Positions 1-8,318 are shown, numbered from the stretch's first letter. The stretch: 64,000 nt of DNA from Leisingera sp. M658 (GCF_025144145.1 NZ_CP083546.1:137001-201000); one strand, 5' to 3'. The notes: generated from the sequence alone by a model not told the origin. Program-made: numbers and translations.

Positions 1-120
1 ATTCCTGTGCTTGTTGCTGACAGGAATTTGGGTTATTGCATTTTCGAACGCAATGCCGCTTTAATCACATGAATTGTGCGTTTTTGCAAAAATCGCTATT
101 TCGCCGGCAAGGAGGCCGCC

Positions 121-999
121 ATGGATAATTGGGACGAAGTCCGCACCGCCTATCAAGTGGCCCGCATGGGCACGGTCAGCGGTGCCGCCGAGGTGCTGGG
201 CGTGCATCACGCGACGGTGATCCGGCATATCGATGCGATCGAGGCGCGGCTGGGCGTTAAGCTTTTTCAGCGTCATGCCCGCGGCTATACCCCGACGGAA
301 TCGGGTCAGGACTTGCTGCGGGTGGCGCAGGCGACCGATGACCAGTTCAGTCAGCTGGTCGGGCGGCTGAAAGGGCAGGGCGACGATGTCTCGGGGGAGC
401 TGGTTGTGACCTCGCTGGCGTCCTTTGCACCGATGATGGTGCCGGCGTTGAAGCTGTTTCAGGATATGCATCCGGGGCTGATTATCCGTTACCTGACCGG
501 TGACCGGCTGTTCCGGCTGGAGTATGGTGAGGCGCATGTGGCGATCCGCGCAGGCAATGCACCGGATCAGCCCGACAATGTGGTGCAGCCTTTCATGAAA
601 CAGCAGATCGGGCTCTATGCCTCAAAGGCTTATGCCGAAGAATACGGAATGCTGAAGGGTGTCGAGGATATTCCCAATCACCGGTTTGTCGGTCAGGACG
701 ATGAGAGCAGCAGGGCGCCGTTTTCCCGCTGGTTGCGGGCCAATGCGCCGGCTGAGGCCATCGCCTTTCGCTGTACCGATGGCTTTACCCTGAAGTCGGC
801 GGTCCGCAGCGGTGCCGGGATTGGCTTTATGGCGGCCTGGGAGGCGCGGCGGCAACCGGATCTGGTGGAGATGATGCCGCCGCAGGAAGACTGGGAAGGC
901 GCATTGTGGCTGGTGACCCATGTGGATCTGCACCGGACCACCAAGGTGCAGGCGTTCCTGACGTTCCTCAAGGAGCAGGTAAAGGACTGGCAGCTGTGA
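121..999 (+). CDS. LysR-family transcriptional regulator
   Basis: 292-aa DNA-binding regulator, the normal LysR length. Residues 1-62 form the winged helix-turn-helix (VSGAAEVLGVHHATVIRHI, then the ..RLGVKLFQR wing), followed by a periplasmic-binding-like effector domain whose ligand cannot be read from sequence. The ATG at 121 is chosen over an in-frame GTG at 76 because AAGGAGG lies at 109-115 with good spacing. The stop overlaps the start of the exporter gene downstream by 4 nt, so the two are probably translated together. LysR regulators are more often divergent from their targets. The exporter is a plausible target, but this is inference. Confidence 0.9.
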   Translation: MDNWDEVRTAYQVARMGTVSGAAEVLGVHHATVIRHIDAIEARLGVKLFQRHARGYTPTESGQDLLRVAQATDDQFSQLVGRLKGQGDDVSGELVVTSLASFAPMMVPALKLFQDMHPGLIIRYLTGDRLFRLEYGEAHVAIRAGNAPDQPDNVVQPFMKQQIGLYASKAYAEEYGMLKGVEDIPNHRFVGQDDESSRAPFSRWLRANAPAEAIAFRCTDGFTLKSAVRSGAGIGFMAAWEARRQPDLVEMMPPQEDWEGALWLVTHVDLHRTTKVQAFLTFLKEQVKDWQL

Positions 1000-1892
1000 G
1001 CGAGGCACTGCGCGGGCATCTGGCGATGCTGTTGTTTTCGGCACTGGTGGCGGGGTCTTTCTCGCTGGGTGTCATGGTCGCCAACGAGATTGCACCAGCG
1101 GCCTTGAATGCGGCGCGGTTTGGTATTGCCGCTGTGGTGATCGGTGTCGCGGCGTTGGCCACCACCGGGCTGCGGCGGGTGCATTTCCGGGCGCCCTGGC
1201 GGTTTGCGGTGCTGGGCGGGCTGTTCGGCGGCTATTTCGTGCTGATGTTCTACGGGCTGCAGACAGCGGCGCCGTTCAGTGCCGCAGCGGTGTTCACGCT
1301 GGTGCCGGTGATGAGCGCCGTGTTTGGCTGGCTGCTGCTGCGGCAGATCACTACCGGCTGGATGGGACTGGCGCTGGCGATTGGCGCGGCAGGCGCGGTC
1401 TGGGTGATCGTGCGCGGTGATCCGGGCGCCTTGGCGGCATTCGAGATCGGCCAGGGCGAGATCATCTATTTCTGGGGCTGCGTGCTGCATGCGATCTATA
1501 CGCCGATGGTGCGCAAGCTGAACCGGGGCGAGCCGGCGGTGGTCTTTACCTTCGGGATGCTGCTGGCGGGCGGTGCGCTGCTGGCGGTGTTCGGCTGGCA
1601 GGACATTCTGGCCACCAATTGGGCCCAGCTGCCCGGTATCGTCTGGATCGGCCTGTTCTATCTGGCGGTCTGTGCCAGCTCGGCCACCTTTGTGCTGCTG
1701 CAATATGCGGCGATGCGGCTGCCCTCGGCCAAGGTGATGGCCTATACCTATCTCACCCCCAGCTGGGTGATCCTGTGGGAGATCGCGCTGGGCCGCGGCG
1801 CGCCGCCGGGCCTGGTGCTGATCGGGGTGGCGATGTCGGTGGTTGCGCTGGTGATGCTGCTGGAAGGGGCGCGGTCGCGGGTCACAGCCTGA
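996..1892 (+). CDS. DMT-superfamily (EamA) transporter
   Basis: 298-aa inner-membrane protein with about ten hydrophobic segments, arranged as two EamA repeats of five helices. This is the architecture of drug/metabolite exporters such as RhtA or YddG. Start is GTG at 996 within the GTGA overlap with the preceding LysR gene, with AGGAG about 20 nt upstream and AAAGG closer; translational coupling would explain the weak site. Substrate unknown (amino acids or metabolites are usual for the family). The protein ends in a short basic tail. A second, clearly different EamA protein lies at 2828-3760. Confidence 0.85.
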   Translation: MSEALRGHLAMLLFSALVAGSFSLGVMVANEIAPAALNAARFGIAAVVIGVAALATTGLRRVHFRAPWRFAVLGGLFGGYFVLMFYGLQTAAPFSAAAVFTLVPVMSAVFGWLLLRQITTGWMGLALAIGAAGAVWVIVRGDPGALAAFEIGQGEIIYFWGCVLHAIYTPMVRKLNRGEPAVVFTFGMLLAGGALLAVFGWQDILATNWAQLPGIVWIGLFYLAVCASSATFVLLQYAAMRLPSAKVMAYTYLTPSWVILWEIALGRGAPPGLVLIGVAMSVVALVMLLEGARSRVTA

Positions 1893-2022
1893 ACGCAACG
1901 GGCTTGACCGCAACGGGCGTGCCCTCCGGCGGCCCTTCGCCGCCGCTTGCGGCAGGTCAACGCAATTCCCTTGTTTTCCGCTATACTGGTCCTGAGGGAC
2001 TCTTCGGATAGAGGAGGGAGTA

Positions 2023-2433
2023 ATGTTCAAGCATATCATGGTGCCCGTTGATCTGCACATGCCCGCATCGGTCAAGAAAGCCCTGGATGTGGCGGCGGAC
2101 TTTGCCAAAAATCACAGCTCGCGCGTAACGCTGGTGCATGTGACGGATCAGCAGGTCAAGCGCGGGCATACAGTAGGGCCGTCAGGTGATGAACTGGCGG
2201 ATCTGGCAAGCAAGATGGCGGCGCAGACCGGTGCAAGGGTTGAGGGGCTGCCGGTCTATTCGGTGGATGTCGGATCAGAGATCGACTCCATCCTGCCCCG
2301 GACCGCTAAGGAGCTGGAGGTGGATCTGGTTGTGATGGGCACCCATATGCCTGGAATTCTGGACTATGTGTTTTCGTCCCACGCCAGCCATCTGGTGCTG
2401 CATTCCGAAGCCTCGGTATTTGTGGTGCGCTAG
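2023..2433 (+). CDS. Universal stress protein, UspA family
   Basis: 136-aa single Usp domain. The N-terminus (FKHIMVPVDLHMP) and the end (SEASVFVVR) are typical of the alpha/beta Usp fold. The ATP-binding consensus G-2x-G-9x-G-S/T is degenerate: GTHMPG followed by SS instead of GS. This may therefore be a UspA-like member that does not hold ATP tightly (inference). ATG at 2023 is preceded by GAGGGAG. The end overlaps the convergent ArsR-type gene by 4 nt. Role: cytoplasmic stress-survival protein of undefined target. Confidence 0.88.
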   Translation: MFKHIMVPVDLHMPASVKKALDVAADFAKNHSSRVTLVHVTDQQVKRGHTVGPSGDELADLASKMAAQTGARVEGLPVYSVDVGSEIDSILPRTAKELEVDLVVMGTHMPGILDYVFSSHASHLVLHSEASVFVVR

Positions 2434-2774
2434 GGGTCCGGCTGGGCGTCCTCGGCCAGATGCTCGGCCTCCAGAAAGCGTTCAAAGGCATCCAGATTGA
2501 CCGGTTCGAACTGGCCGAAGCCCTGCATCCAGACCGAGGCTGCGCCCATGGCATCCGGTTGCAGCTTGCACCATTTGACCCGGCCATGCTTTTCCTGCGC
2601 GATCAGGCCTGCACGGGTCAGGATCACCAAGTGTTTTGAAATTGCTGCCAGCGACATCTCGAACGGTTCCGCCACATCGGTCACCGCCATATCGTCCTCC
2701 AACAGCATGGTGAGGATCGCCCGGCGGGTCGGGTCGGCCAAGGCCGCAAAGACAGTGTCGAGAGGGTCGCTCAT
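2430..2774 (-). CDS. ArsR/SmtB-family winged-helix regulator
   Basis: 114-aa winged-helix repressor-type protein. The opening DPLDTVFAALADPTRRAIL and the recognition helix AAISKHLVILTRAGLI are diagnostic. The metal-binding ELCVCDL box of ArsR/SmtB sensors is absent and only one Cys remains (VKWCKL), so it is probably not a metal sensor. This subfamily is often followed by an SRPBCC/AHSA1 gene, but none is present here. Its 3' end overlaps the uspA-like gene tail to tail by 4 nt. Target and ligand are unknown. It could regulate the divergent EamA exporter starting at 2828 (inference from position). Confidence 0.88.
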   Translation of the reverse strand: MSDPLDTVFAALADPTRRAILTMLLEDDMAVTDVAEPFEMSLAAISKHLVILTRAGLIAQEKHGRVKWCKLQPDAMGAASVWMQGFGQFEPVNLDAFERFLEAEHLAEDAQPDP

Positions 2775-2827
2775 GCCTGATACTCCTACCCATCGTCCGG
2801 CAGTTTGACAATCTGTTCTGAACCGTC

Positions 2828-3760
2828 ATGGTGGCGCCCTTCAAGCGCACGGGGATTGATGGCATGGCATTGAAATACTGGCTGGTGATATTCATTCTCG
2901 GCATCGGCTGGGGCATGTCGTTCATGTTCAATGCCATTCTGCTGCGCGAACTGGGACCGTTGTCGGTGTCGATGGGGCGGGTCGGATTTGGCGCGTTGGG
3001 CTGCTGGATCTATGTGCTGGCGGCGCGCAAGCGGGTGCCGGCAGAGCCTGGGCGCTGGCTGGCGCTGTTTGGCTTCGGGGTGCTCAGCTATGCCGGGCCG
3101 TTTGCCTTTTACGCGCTGGGCCAGCAGCATATCGCCAGCGGTGTGGCCGGGATTGTCAATGCGACCACGCCGGCGCTGGCAGTGGTTGTCTCCCATTTCT
3201 GGCCCGGCGGCGAGCGCGCAACCGGGTTGAAGTCACTAGGGGTGGTCTGCGGGTTCCTTGGTATCGTGCTGCTGTCGCTGCCTCTGCTGGAAAGCGGCCG
3301 GTCGTCGGAGATCTGGGCGGTTTTGATCACCCTGTGCGCACCCTTGTGTTATGCGTTTTCGGTCAATTTCGCGCGCAGTTTCCGGGACATGGAGCCGGTG
3401 GTGCTGGTGGCGATTGCTCTGACCGGGGCCACCGCGGCGATTGCACCGCTGGCTATCTGGAGCGAAGGCCTGCCGCATGTGACGCGGATAGAGACCTGGG
3501 CCTCCTTGTTTGTCATCGGTTTTGTTCTGACCTCGGCCGCATTCATCGCCTTTTACTGGGTGCTGCCCAAGGTGGGACCAACCAACATAACCCTGCCGAC
3601 GCTGATCGCGCCGGTTTCGGCGCTGTTCCTGGGGACCTACATCCTGAAGGAGCAGCTGCTGGCAGAGCATCTGTGGGGCATGGCAGCGATCCTGCTGGGA
3701 TTGTTGCTGATTGACGGGCGGATTGTGCGCTGGCGGATGGCAAAACCGCCCATTCGCTAA
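2828..3760 (+). CDS. DMT-superfamily (EamA) transporter
   Basis: Up to 310-aa inner-membrane exporter with ten predicted helices in two EamA halves; the second half contains GPTNITLPTLIAPVSALFLG, typical of the family. The start is uncertain: ATG 2828 gives an N-terminal MVAPFKRTGIDG leader before the first helix, whereas ATG 2864 (MALKYWLV) starts directly at the helix and is equally plausible. Neither has a strong Shine-Dalgarno sequence. Divergent from the ArsR-type regulator gene, with about 50 nt between. It is not a close paralogue of the exporter at 996-1892. Substrate unknown. Confidence 0.85.
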   Translation: MVAPFKRTGIDGMALKYWLVIFILGIGWGMSFMFNAILLRELGPLSVSMGRVGFGALGCWIYVLAARKRVPAEPGRWLALFGFGVLSYAGPFAFYALGQQHIASGVAGIVNATTPALAVVVSHFWPGGERATGLKSLGVVCGFLGIVLLSLPLLESGRSSEIWAVLITLCAPLCYAFSVNFARSFRDMEPVVLVAIALTGATAAIAPLAIWSEGLPHVTRIETWASLFVIGFVLTSAAFIAFYWVLPKVGPTNITLPTLIAPVSALFLGTYILKEQLLAEHLWGMAAILLGLLLIDGRIVRWRMAKPPIR

Positions 3761-3962
3761 AATCAACCTTTTGGTTGAATATGAAAACTGGGGTGGATTG
3801 GCGCTAGCGGTTGCTGCGGCAGAGCGGCGCGGCTTTTCTCGAAATCAAATTATTATATAAAAATCAGCTACTTGATGGCGTTCTGAATCTTCTGTCCTTG
3901 TAATTGACTCCTAAGCCCCATGGCCTTAGCAACCTCATAGAAATCGCGTGAGGATGGCGCCC
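3761..3962. other. Intergenic leader before the atp F0 operon
   Basis: About 200 nt separating the EamA gene from atpI. It contains a small perfect hairpin (TCAACC, TTTT loop, GGTTGA; 3763-3778) just after the EamA stop, with no T-run, and a markedly AT-rich tract at about 3845-3868 that is unusual for this genome. This is where the ATP-synthase operon promoter should be. I could not choose a convincing -35/-10 pair. Confidence 0.4.
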
Positions 3963-4298
3963 GTGACCGACGACGACCAAAAGCAGCGCATGGCGCAGCT
4001 GGAGGAGAAGCTCGCGGCGGCGCGTAAGGCACAACAGCCCAAGCCGCGCGCGGATGAGCACTATTCCATGGCCAATCAGGCCTGGCGGATGGTGATTGAA
4101 TTGGTGGCCGGTCTTGGGATCGGCTTTGGCATCGGATACGGGCTGGACCTTCTGTTTGGAACCCTGCCCATCTTCATGGTGCTGTTTGTAATGCTGGGCC
4201 TTGCGGCTGGAGTGAAGACAATGCTTCGCACCGCGCAGGAGATCCAGGAACAGAAACTGGCCGATGAGGCCAAGAAAAATGCGCAAGACCGGGACTGA
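3963..4298 (+). CDS. atpI: ATP synthase assembly protein AtpI
   Basis: 111-aa membrane protein (AtpI/Uncl-type). A charged N-terminus with a short coiled coil ([15 protein letters not shown]) is followed by two helices rich in Gly ([20 protein letters not shown] and [15 protein letters not shown]). AtpI proteins help assemble the c-ring and may affect Mg2+ handling. GTG 3963 is preferred because GAGG at 3950-3953 is well spaced; ATG 3954 and GTG 3948 are alternatives. First gene of the F0 operon, 40 nt before atpB. F1 genes are not in the window, as expected for alphaproteobacteria with split F0/F1 operons. Confidence 0.85.
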   Translation: MTDDDQKQRMAQLEEKLAAARKAQQPKPRADEHYSMANQAWRMVIELVAGLGIGFGIGYGLDLLFGTLPIFMVLFVMLGLAAGVKTMLRTAQEIQEQKLADEAKKNAQDRD

Positions 4299-4338
4299 TC
4301 CGACGGGATCAAACGCCGGCGACAGGAGAAGCGGACCG

Positions 4339-5139
4339 ATGGGCAAAATTTTCTTTTACGCAGCGCTGGCGCTGGTGCTGGTATCCGGCCTGATTTTCGC
4401 CCCGGCGGAGTCAAAGCTGGCAATCCACCCGATGGATCAGTTCAACGTGGCAGCACTGTTTGGCGATCACATCTCCTGGTACACCCCGACCAACGTGACC
4501 CTGTGGATGGCGCTGGCTGTAGCCGCGGTGTTTGCGCTGCTGGTCATGGGCTCATCGCGCCGCGCCATCGTGCCGGGCCGCGCCCAGTCGGTTGCGGAGC
4601 TGGCTTATGGCTTCATCTACAAAATGGTCGAGGACGTGGCCGGCAAGGACGGCGTCAAGTTCTTCCCCTACATCATGACCCTGTTCATGTTCATCGTGAT
4701 GGCCAACTTCCTGGGCCTGATCCCCGGCTCGTTCACCACCACCTCGCACATCGCGGTGACCGCGGTTCTGGCGGCGCTGGTGTTCTTCACCGTGACCATC
4801 GTTGGTTTCGTCAAGAACGGCGCTGGTTTCCTGGGCCTGTTCTGGGTGTCGAGCGCGCCGCTGGCGCTGCGCCCGATCCTGGCCATCATCGAACTGATTT
4901 CCTACTTCGTGCGCCCCGTCAGCCACAGCATCCGTCTGGCAGGCAACGTAATGGCGGGCCACGCGGTTCTGAAAGTGTTCGCAGGCTTTGCCGCAGCACT
5001 GGGCATGTTCAGCTTCCTGCCGATTTTTGCCATCACCGCGGTTTACGCACTCGAAGTTCTGGTGGCCTTCATTCAGGCCTACGTCTTTACCATCCTGACC
5101 TGCGTGTACCTGAAGGATGCGCTGCACCCGAGCCACTAA
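4339..5139 (+). CDS. atpB: F0F1 ATP synthase subunit a
   Basis: 266-aa polytopic subunit that forms the two proton half-channels against the c-ring. The diagnostic [12 protein letters not shown] segment holds the essential Arg, and the C-terminal helix [20 protein letters not shown] is typical. ATG 4339 is chosen because AGGAGAA sits 8 nt upstream; an earlier in-frame ATG at 4264 would overlap atpI and add an unrelated basic leader. Located between atpI and atpE, transcribed with them. Confidence 0.96.
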   Translation: MGKIFFYAALALVLVSGLIFAPAESKLAIHPMDQFNVAALFGDHISWYTPTNVTLWMALAVAAVFALLVMGSSRRAIVPGRAQSVAELAYGFIYKMVEDVAGKDGVKFFPYIMTLFMFIVMANFLGLIPGSFTTTSHIAVTAVLAALVFFTVTIVGFVKNGAGFLGLFWVSSAPLALRPILAIIELISYFVRPVSHSIRLAGNVMAGHAVLKVFAGFAAALGMFSFLPIFAITAVYALEVLVAFIQAYVFTILTCVYLKDALHPSH

Positions 5140-5223
5140 GGCCAGGATCGACAAGTTTACCGGGTGAGCCTGGCGGTTCACCCAGACCCTAAATCACCAC
5201 ATTCCATCGTAAGGAGAATACTC

Positions 5224-5460
5224 ATGGAAGGCGATATCGCACAACTCGGTCAGTTCATCGGCGCAGGCCTGGCAGCAATCGGTTCCGGCGCAGCCGCAAT
5301 CGGTGTGGGCCACGTTGCCGGCAACTTCCTGGCAGGCGCACTGCGCAACCCGTCGGCAGCCGCCGGCCAGACCGCAACCCTGTTCATCGGCATCGCATTT
5401 GCAGAAGCACTGGGCATCTTCTCGTTCCTGGTCGCTCTGCTGCTGATGTTCGCCGTCTAA
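5224..5460 (+). CDS. atpE: F0F1 ATP synthase subunit c
   Basis: 78-aa proteolipid with two helices joined by the polar RNPS loop (R41-N42-P43). Glu61 in the second helix (FAEALGIF) is the proton-binding carboxylate. Several copies form the rotor ring. ATG 5224 follows a strong AAGGAGAATA site. The glycine-rich first helix ([15 protein letters not shown]) is characteristic. A 13-bp perfect hairpin follows directly (5487-5519), which may set the higher subunit-c output relative to the downstream b subunits. Confidence 0.97.
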   Translation: MEGDIAQLGQFIGAGLAAIGSGAAAIGVGHVAGNFLAGALRNPSAAAGQTATLFIGIAFAEALGIFSFLVALLLMFAV

Positions 5461-5486
5461 GACCTCAGGAACCTATTTCCTTACGG

Positions 5487-5519
5487 CCGGGCAGTGCGGC
5501 CTAAATCCGCACTGCCCGG
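5487..5519 (+). promoter_or_regulatory. Intercistronic hairpin between atpE and atpX
   Basis: Perfect 13-bp inverted repeat (CCGGGCAGTGCGG / CCGCACTGCCCGG) with a 7-nt loop, 27 nt after the atpE stop and 29 nt before atpX. No T-run follows, so it is not a standard intrinsic terminator. It could stabilise the upstream mRNA 3' end or attenuate transcription, matching the need for more c than b subunits. Structure is read directly; function is inferred. Confidence 0.7.
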
Positions 5520-5548
5520 TGTAACGGCAAGTTCCCAAGGAGGACGAC

Positions 5549-6097
5549 ATGGCATCTAATACGCAAGACGCAGCACACGGCGCCGCAGACGCAGCGCACG
5601 GGTCTGCTCCGGGTATGCCGCAGCTGGACTTCTCGACCTTCGGGAACCAGATCTTCTGGCTCGCGGTCGCTCTGGTCGTGATCTACCTCATCCTGTCGCG
5701 CGTCGCGCTGCCCCGCATTGCGGCTGTGCTGGCCGAGCGTCAGGGGACCATCACCAACGACCTCGCCGCGGCTGAAGACCTGAAAGCCAAGGCAGTCGAG
5801 GCCGAAAACGCATATAACAAAGCTCTGGCAGATGCCCGTGCCGAATCTCAGCGCATCGTTGCTGAGACACGTGTGGAAATTCAGGCCGGGCTGGACGAGG
5901 CAATTGCCAAAGCAGACGAACAGATCTCTGCCAAGGCCGCCGAGTCCGAAAAGGCAATCGCTGAAATCAAGGCCGGTGCGCTGGAAAGCGTAAAGGCTGT
6001 TGCCACCGATACCGCAGGGGCGCTGGTAAGCGCACTGGGCGGTTCGGCAGACGCAGACGCAATTGCCGCGGCAGTTGCCGAGCGGACGAAAGGATAA
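5549..6097 (+). CDS. atpX: F0F1 ATP synthase subunit b' (AtpX)
   Basis: 182-aa peripheral-stalk subunit: an Ala/Gly/His-rich N-terminal tail, one membrane helix ([17 protein letters not shown], about residues 35-51), then a long charged heptad-like helix. The b' variant pairs with b (AtpF) as a heterodimer in alphaproteobacteria, cyanobacteria and chloroplasts. ATG 5549 follows AAGGAGGACG, a near-ideal ribosome site. Four nucleotides separate its stop from atpF. Placement before atpF is the usual order in Rhodobacteraceae. Confidence 0.94.
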   Translation: MASNTQDAAHGAADAAHGSAPGMPQLDFSTFGNQIFWLAVALVVIYLILSRVALPRIAAVLAERQGTITNDLAAAEDLKAKAVEAENAYNKALADARAESQRIVAETRVEIQAGLDEAIAKADEQISAKAAESEKAIAEIKAGALESVKAVATDTAGALVSALGGSADADAIAAAVAERTKG

Positions 6098-6101
6098 GGA
6101 C

Positions 6102-6659
6102 ATGCGCAATATTCTCGCCCTTGCCCTGACCTTGGGTGCAGCTTCGCCTGCCTTTGCTGCCGGCGGCGGCCTGGACCTGTCCAACACCAATCTGGTTGTG
6201 GGTCTCGGTTTCGTGCTGTTCGTTGGCATTCTGCTGTTTGCCAAAGTGCCGTCGCTGCTCGCAGGCCAGCTGGATAACCGTGCAGAAGGTATCCAGAAGG
6301 AGCTGAACGAAGCCCGCGCGCTGCGTGAAGAGGCCCAGACCGTTCTGGCGTCCTATGAGCGTAAGCAGCAGGAAGTTCAGGCCCAGGCAGATCAGATCGT
6401 TGCCGCCGCCCGTGACGAAGCTGCCCGCGCAGCGGAACAGGCAAAAGCGGATCTGCAAACCTCCATTGCCCGCCGTCTGGCGGCCGCCGAGGAGCAGATC
6501 GCTTCGGCGGAAGCCTCGGCTGTGAAGGAAGTGCGCGATCAGGCGATCACAATCGCTGTTTCTGCGGCGGATCAGGTGATCTCCAAGCAGATGACCGCCG
6601 CAGAGGCCAACAAGCTGATCGACGCCGCCATCGCGGATGTGGACGCCAAGCTGCACTGA
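6102..6659 (+). CDS. atpF: F0F1 ATP synthase subunit b
   Basis: 185-aa peripheral-stalk subunit. A signal-like N-terminus (MRNILALALTLGAASPAFA) precedes the membrane anchor (LVVGLGFVLFVGILLFA) and a long Glu/Ala/Gln-rich coiled coil. The leader may be removed, as known for some alphaproteobacterial b subunits. ATG 6102 has AAGGA 6 nt before it. The longer reading frame from 6063 overlaps atpX and is unlikely. Last gene of the operon; a strong terminator follows at 6687. Confidence 0.94.
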   Translation: MRNILALALTLGAASPAFAAGGGLDLSNTNLVVGLGFVLFVGILLFAKVPSLLAGQLDNRAEGIQKELNEARALREEAQTVLASYERKQQEVQAQADQIVAAARDEAARAAEQAKADLQTSIARRLAAAEEQIASAEASAVKEVRDQAITIAVSAADQVISKQMTAAEANKLIDAAIADVDAKLH

Positions 6660-6686
6660 GTTTGGCAGACACTGTTGAGTTTAAAA

Positions 6687-6714
6687 AACCCGGCCCAAGC
6701 GGCCGGGTTTTTTT
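6687..6714 (+). terminator. Intrinsic terminator of the atp F0 operon
   Basis: Nine-bp stem AACCCGGCC / GGCCGGGTT with a CAAGC loop, followed by seven T residues and preceded by an A-run. It lies 27 nt after atpF. The A-run on the other side could also support termination from the minus strand. Confidence 0.92.
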
Positions 6715-6846
6715 GTCTTGCCAGCTGTTGGGGGTAAGTTTCTACCAACACAGCCTTGCGGATACTATTCAATCCGCGCCAAATTGCTTGCAGCCGAATT
6801 TTGTCGATTACTGGCCGCGGGCAGTTTTCAACACGGACCTATTGAT

Positions 6847-7404
6847 ATGAAACATCTCCGAGTTTGGGCAGTGCGGTTCTTAGGGGCTTATCTCCTAGTT
6901 TTGCTAGCAACATTTTTGTTTGCCCTCGGATCAATGAAGTTCAACAGTTTGGCGATCTGGGAACGCAAACTAAACCCATCGACCTTTGTGTTTTGGCAAG
7001 GCGGCGAATACTATTCAAATCCGCCGCTTTTTTCGCAAACGATGTCCGATGTGCAGGGGCAATTGACTGCAAGGGAGCCGCGGAGTTTTGAAGATGTAGA
7101 TATCTGGGTGCTGCTTCTGGATGGTTTCGCAGAAATTAGAAACGTCGAAGTCGCTTTGCAGTTGGGGATCGAAACGGACAAGATCGCGAGAAGACTGCCA
7201 AGTCAAACGACCAAGCTTTCAGGTGTAAGCCTAAGCATGCGGCTCCACCCTGTTCCATTTTACGTGAAGCGCAAAAGCGTACTCATCATGAATGCTGAGT
7301 TTTTGAGAGAGAACTACAAATTTCAGTGTCTGGACGAGATGGTTTACGGCGCAATGATCGGGCTACGAGATCAAGCGCTGTGGGACAGGTGCGAGGTTAG
7401 TTAA
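6847..7404 (+). CDS. Orphan membrane-anchored protein, unknown function
   Basis: 185-aa protein that I do not recognise. One N-terminal membrane helix (about residues 7-27, VRFLGAYLLVLLATFLFALG) is followed by a soluble region of about 155 residues. A Cys pair sits near the end (FQCLDEM..; DRCEVS). The C-terminal half faintly resembles exported DUF2927-type proteins, but not enough to assign. Base composition is clearly AT-richer than its neighbours and codon use differs (AAA, TTT, AGA), suggesting recent acquisition. ATG 6847 has only a weak ribosome site. It stands alone between the atp terminator and a convergent regulator gene. Confidence 0.6.
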   Translation: MKHLRVWAVRFLGAYLLVLLATFLFALGSMKFNSLAIWERKLNPSTFVFWQGGEYYSNPPLFSQTMSDVQGQLTAREPRSFEDVDIWVLLLDGFAEIRNVEVALQLGIETDKIARRLPSQTTKLSGVSLSMRLHPVPFYVKRKSVLIMNAEFLRENYKFQCLDEMVYGAMIGLRDQALWDRCEVS

Positions 7405-7441
7405 TCTTCGTCGGAATGAATGGGGTAATTGCTACCCGCAT

Positions 7442-8224
7442 TCACCCCTTCCCCGTTTCATGCTCCAGCCGCTGCCGCGCCACCTCGGCGTTGCGTTCGG
7501 CGCGCTGGTGGTCGGTTAGGGCTTGCTTCACATAGTCCAGATGCATCTCCACTGCCGTCCGCGCAGCCTGCGGATCGCGGGCCTGCAGGGCGGCGTTGAT
7601 GGCGCGGTGCTGCTCCAGCAGCGCCTCATAGGTGGTGTGCTGCTGGAACATGATCCGGCGGTTGTAGAAGACCCCCTCGCGCAGCAGATCGAACATCGAA
7701 CGCATCATATGCAGCATGATGACGTTGTGGCTGGCGTCCATGATAGCGGAGTGGAACTGAGCGTCGAGCCGGGCCGCTTCCTCGGACACGGCGGGATTGC
7801 CGGCCGCCTCCATCTTGTCAAAGATCGTTTGGATCACCTGCAGGTCATAGTCCGACCCGAACCGGGCGGCGCGCTCTGCGGCCAGCCCCTCCATGTCGCG
7901 GCGGAAGGAGAGGTAATCAAACACCGCCTCGTCATGGGTGGCGAACAGCTGGATCAGTGCCGGCGAAAAAGCCGATCCCAAAACGTCCCCCACAAACACG
8001 CCGGAGCCTGCCTTGGAGGCAAGCAGCCCACGCGCCTGCAACTCGCCGATGGCATCACGCAGGGAGGGGCGGGAGACACCCAGCCGCTCCGCCAGCTCCC
8101 GTTCGGCAGGCAGCCGTTCACCAGGTGAGAGGATGCCGCGCAGGATCAGCTGCTCGATCTGCTTAACGACGGAGGCGGAGAGTTTTTCGGGCTGAACTTT
8201 CTGAAATGGCATGCGGAGGCTCAT
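7442..8224 (-). CDS. GntR-family regulator, FadR subfamily (FCD domain)
   Basis: Up to 260 aa. The N-terminal winged HTH (residues about 10-78; GERLPAERELAERLGVSRPSLRDAI) is followed by an all-helical FCD effector domain containing the Asp/His residues (LDAQFHSAIM; EQHRAI; MHLDYV) that usually bind a metal and a carboxylate ligand. Closest in style to PdhR/LldR-type regulators. ATG 8212 (MPFQKVQ) is a possible alternative start; neither has a good ribosome site. Divergent from an aminotransferase. Two GTCA-N7-TGAC repeats lie between the genes, the first only 7 nt from this start, so autorepression is likely (inference). Confidence 0.88.
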   Translation of the reverse strand: MSLRMPFQKVQPEKLSASVVKQIEQLILRGILSPGERLPAERELAERLGVSRPSLRDAIGELQARGLLASKAGSGVFVGDVLGSAFSPALIQLFATHDEAVFDYLSFRRDMEGLAAERAARFGSDYDLQVIQTIFDKMEAAGNPAVSEEAARLDAQFHSAIMDASHNVIMLHMMRSMFDLLREGVFYNRRIMFQQHTTYEALLEQHRAINAALQARDPQAARTAVEMHLDYVKQALTDHQRAERNAEVARQRLEHETGKG

Positions 8225-8230
8225 CTGAAT

Positions 8231-8249
8231 TGGTCAAATCATATGACCA
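8231..8249. promoter_or_regulatory. Candidate FCD-regulator operator 1
   Basis: TGGTCA-N7-TGACCA perfect 6-bp inverted repeat, immediately upstream of the GntR/FadR-type gene. The TGGT..ACCA arms fit the general operator style of FadR-subfamily regulators, though the spacing is wider than the FadR/PdhR consensus. The core GTCA-N7-TGAC is repeated at 8304-8318. Confidence 0.55.
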
Positions 8250-8303
8250 TGGGGGGGGAGGGGCTGCAAGGGCAGGCAGGGATCACGAAGGCTGTAACAT
8301 TAG

Positions 8304-8318
8304 GTCAGTATTATTGAC
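8304..8318. promoter_or_regulatory. Candidate FCD-regulator operator 2
   Basis: GTCA-N7-TGAC, the same core and spacer length as the repeat at 8233-8247; centres are 71 bp apart. The right arm overlaps a perfect TTGACA (8314-8319) that could be the -35 of the aminotransferase promoter, although no good -10 follows. The site lies 54 nt before the aminotransferase start. Confidence 0.5.

Noticed and set aside
693-2108. Minus-strand frame of 471 codons opposite the LysR and exporter genes
   Set aside because: Low-complexity Arg/Gln/His composition typical of an antisense shadow; the opposite strand encodes well-defined families.
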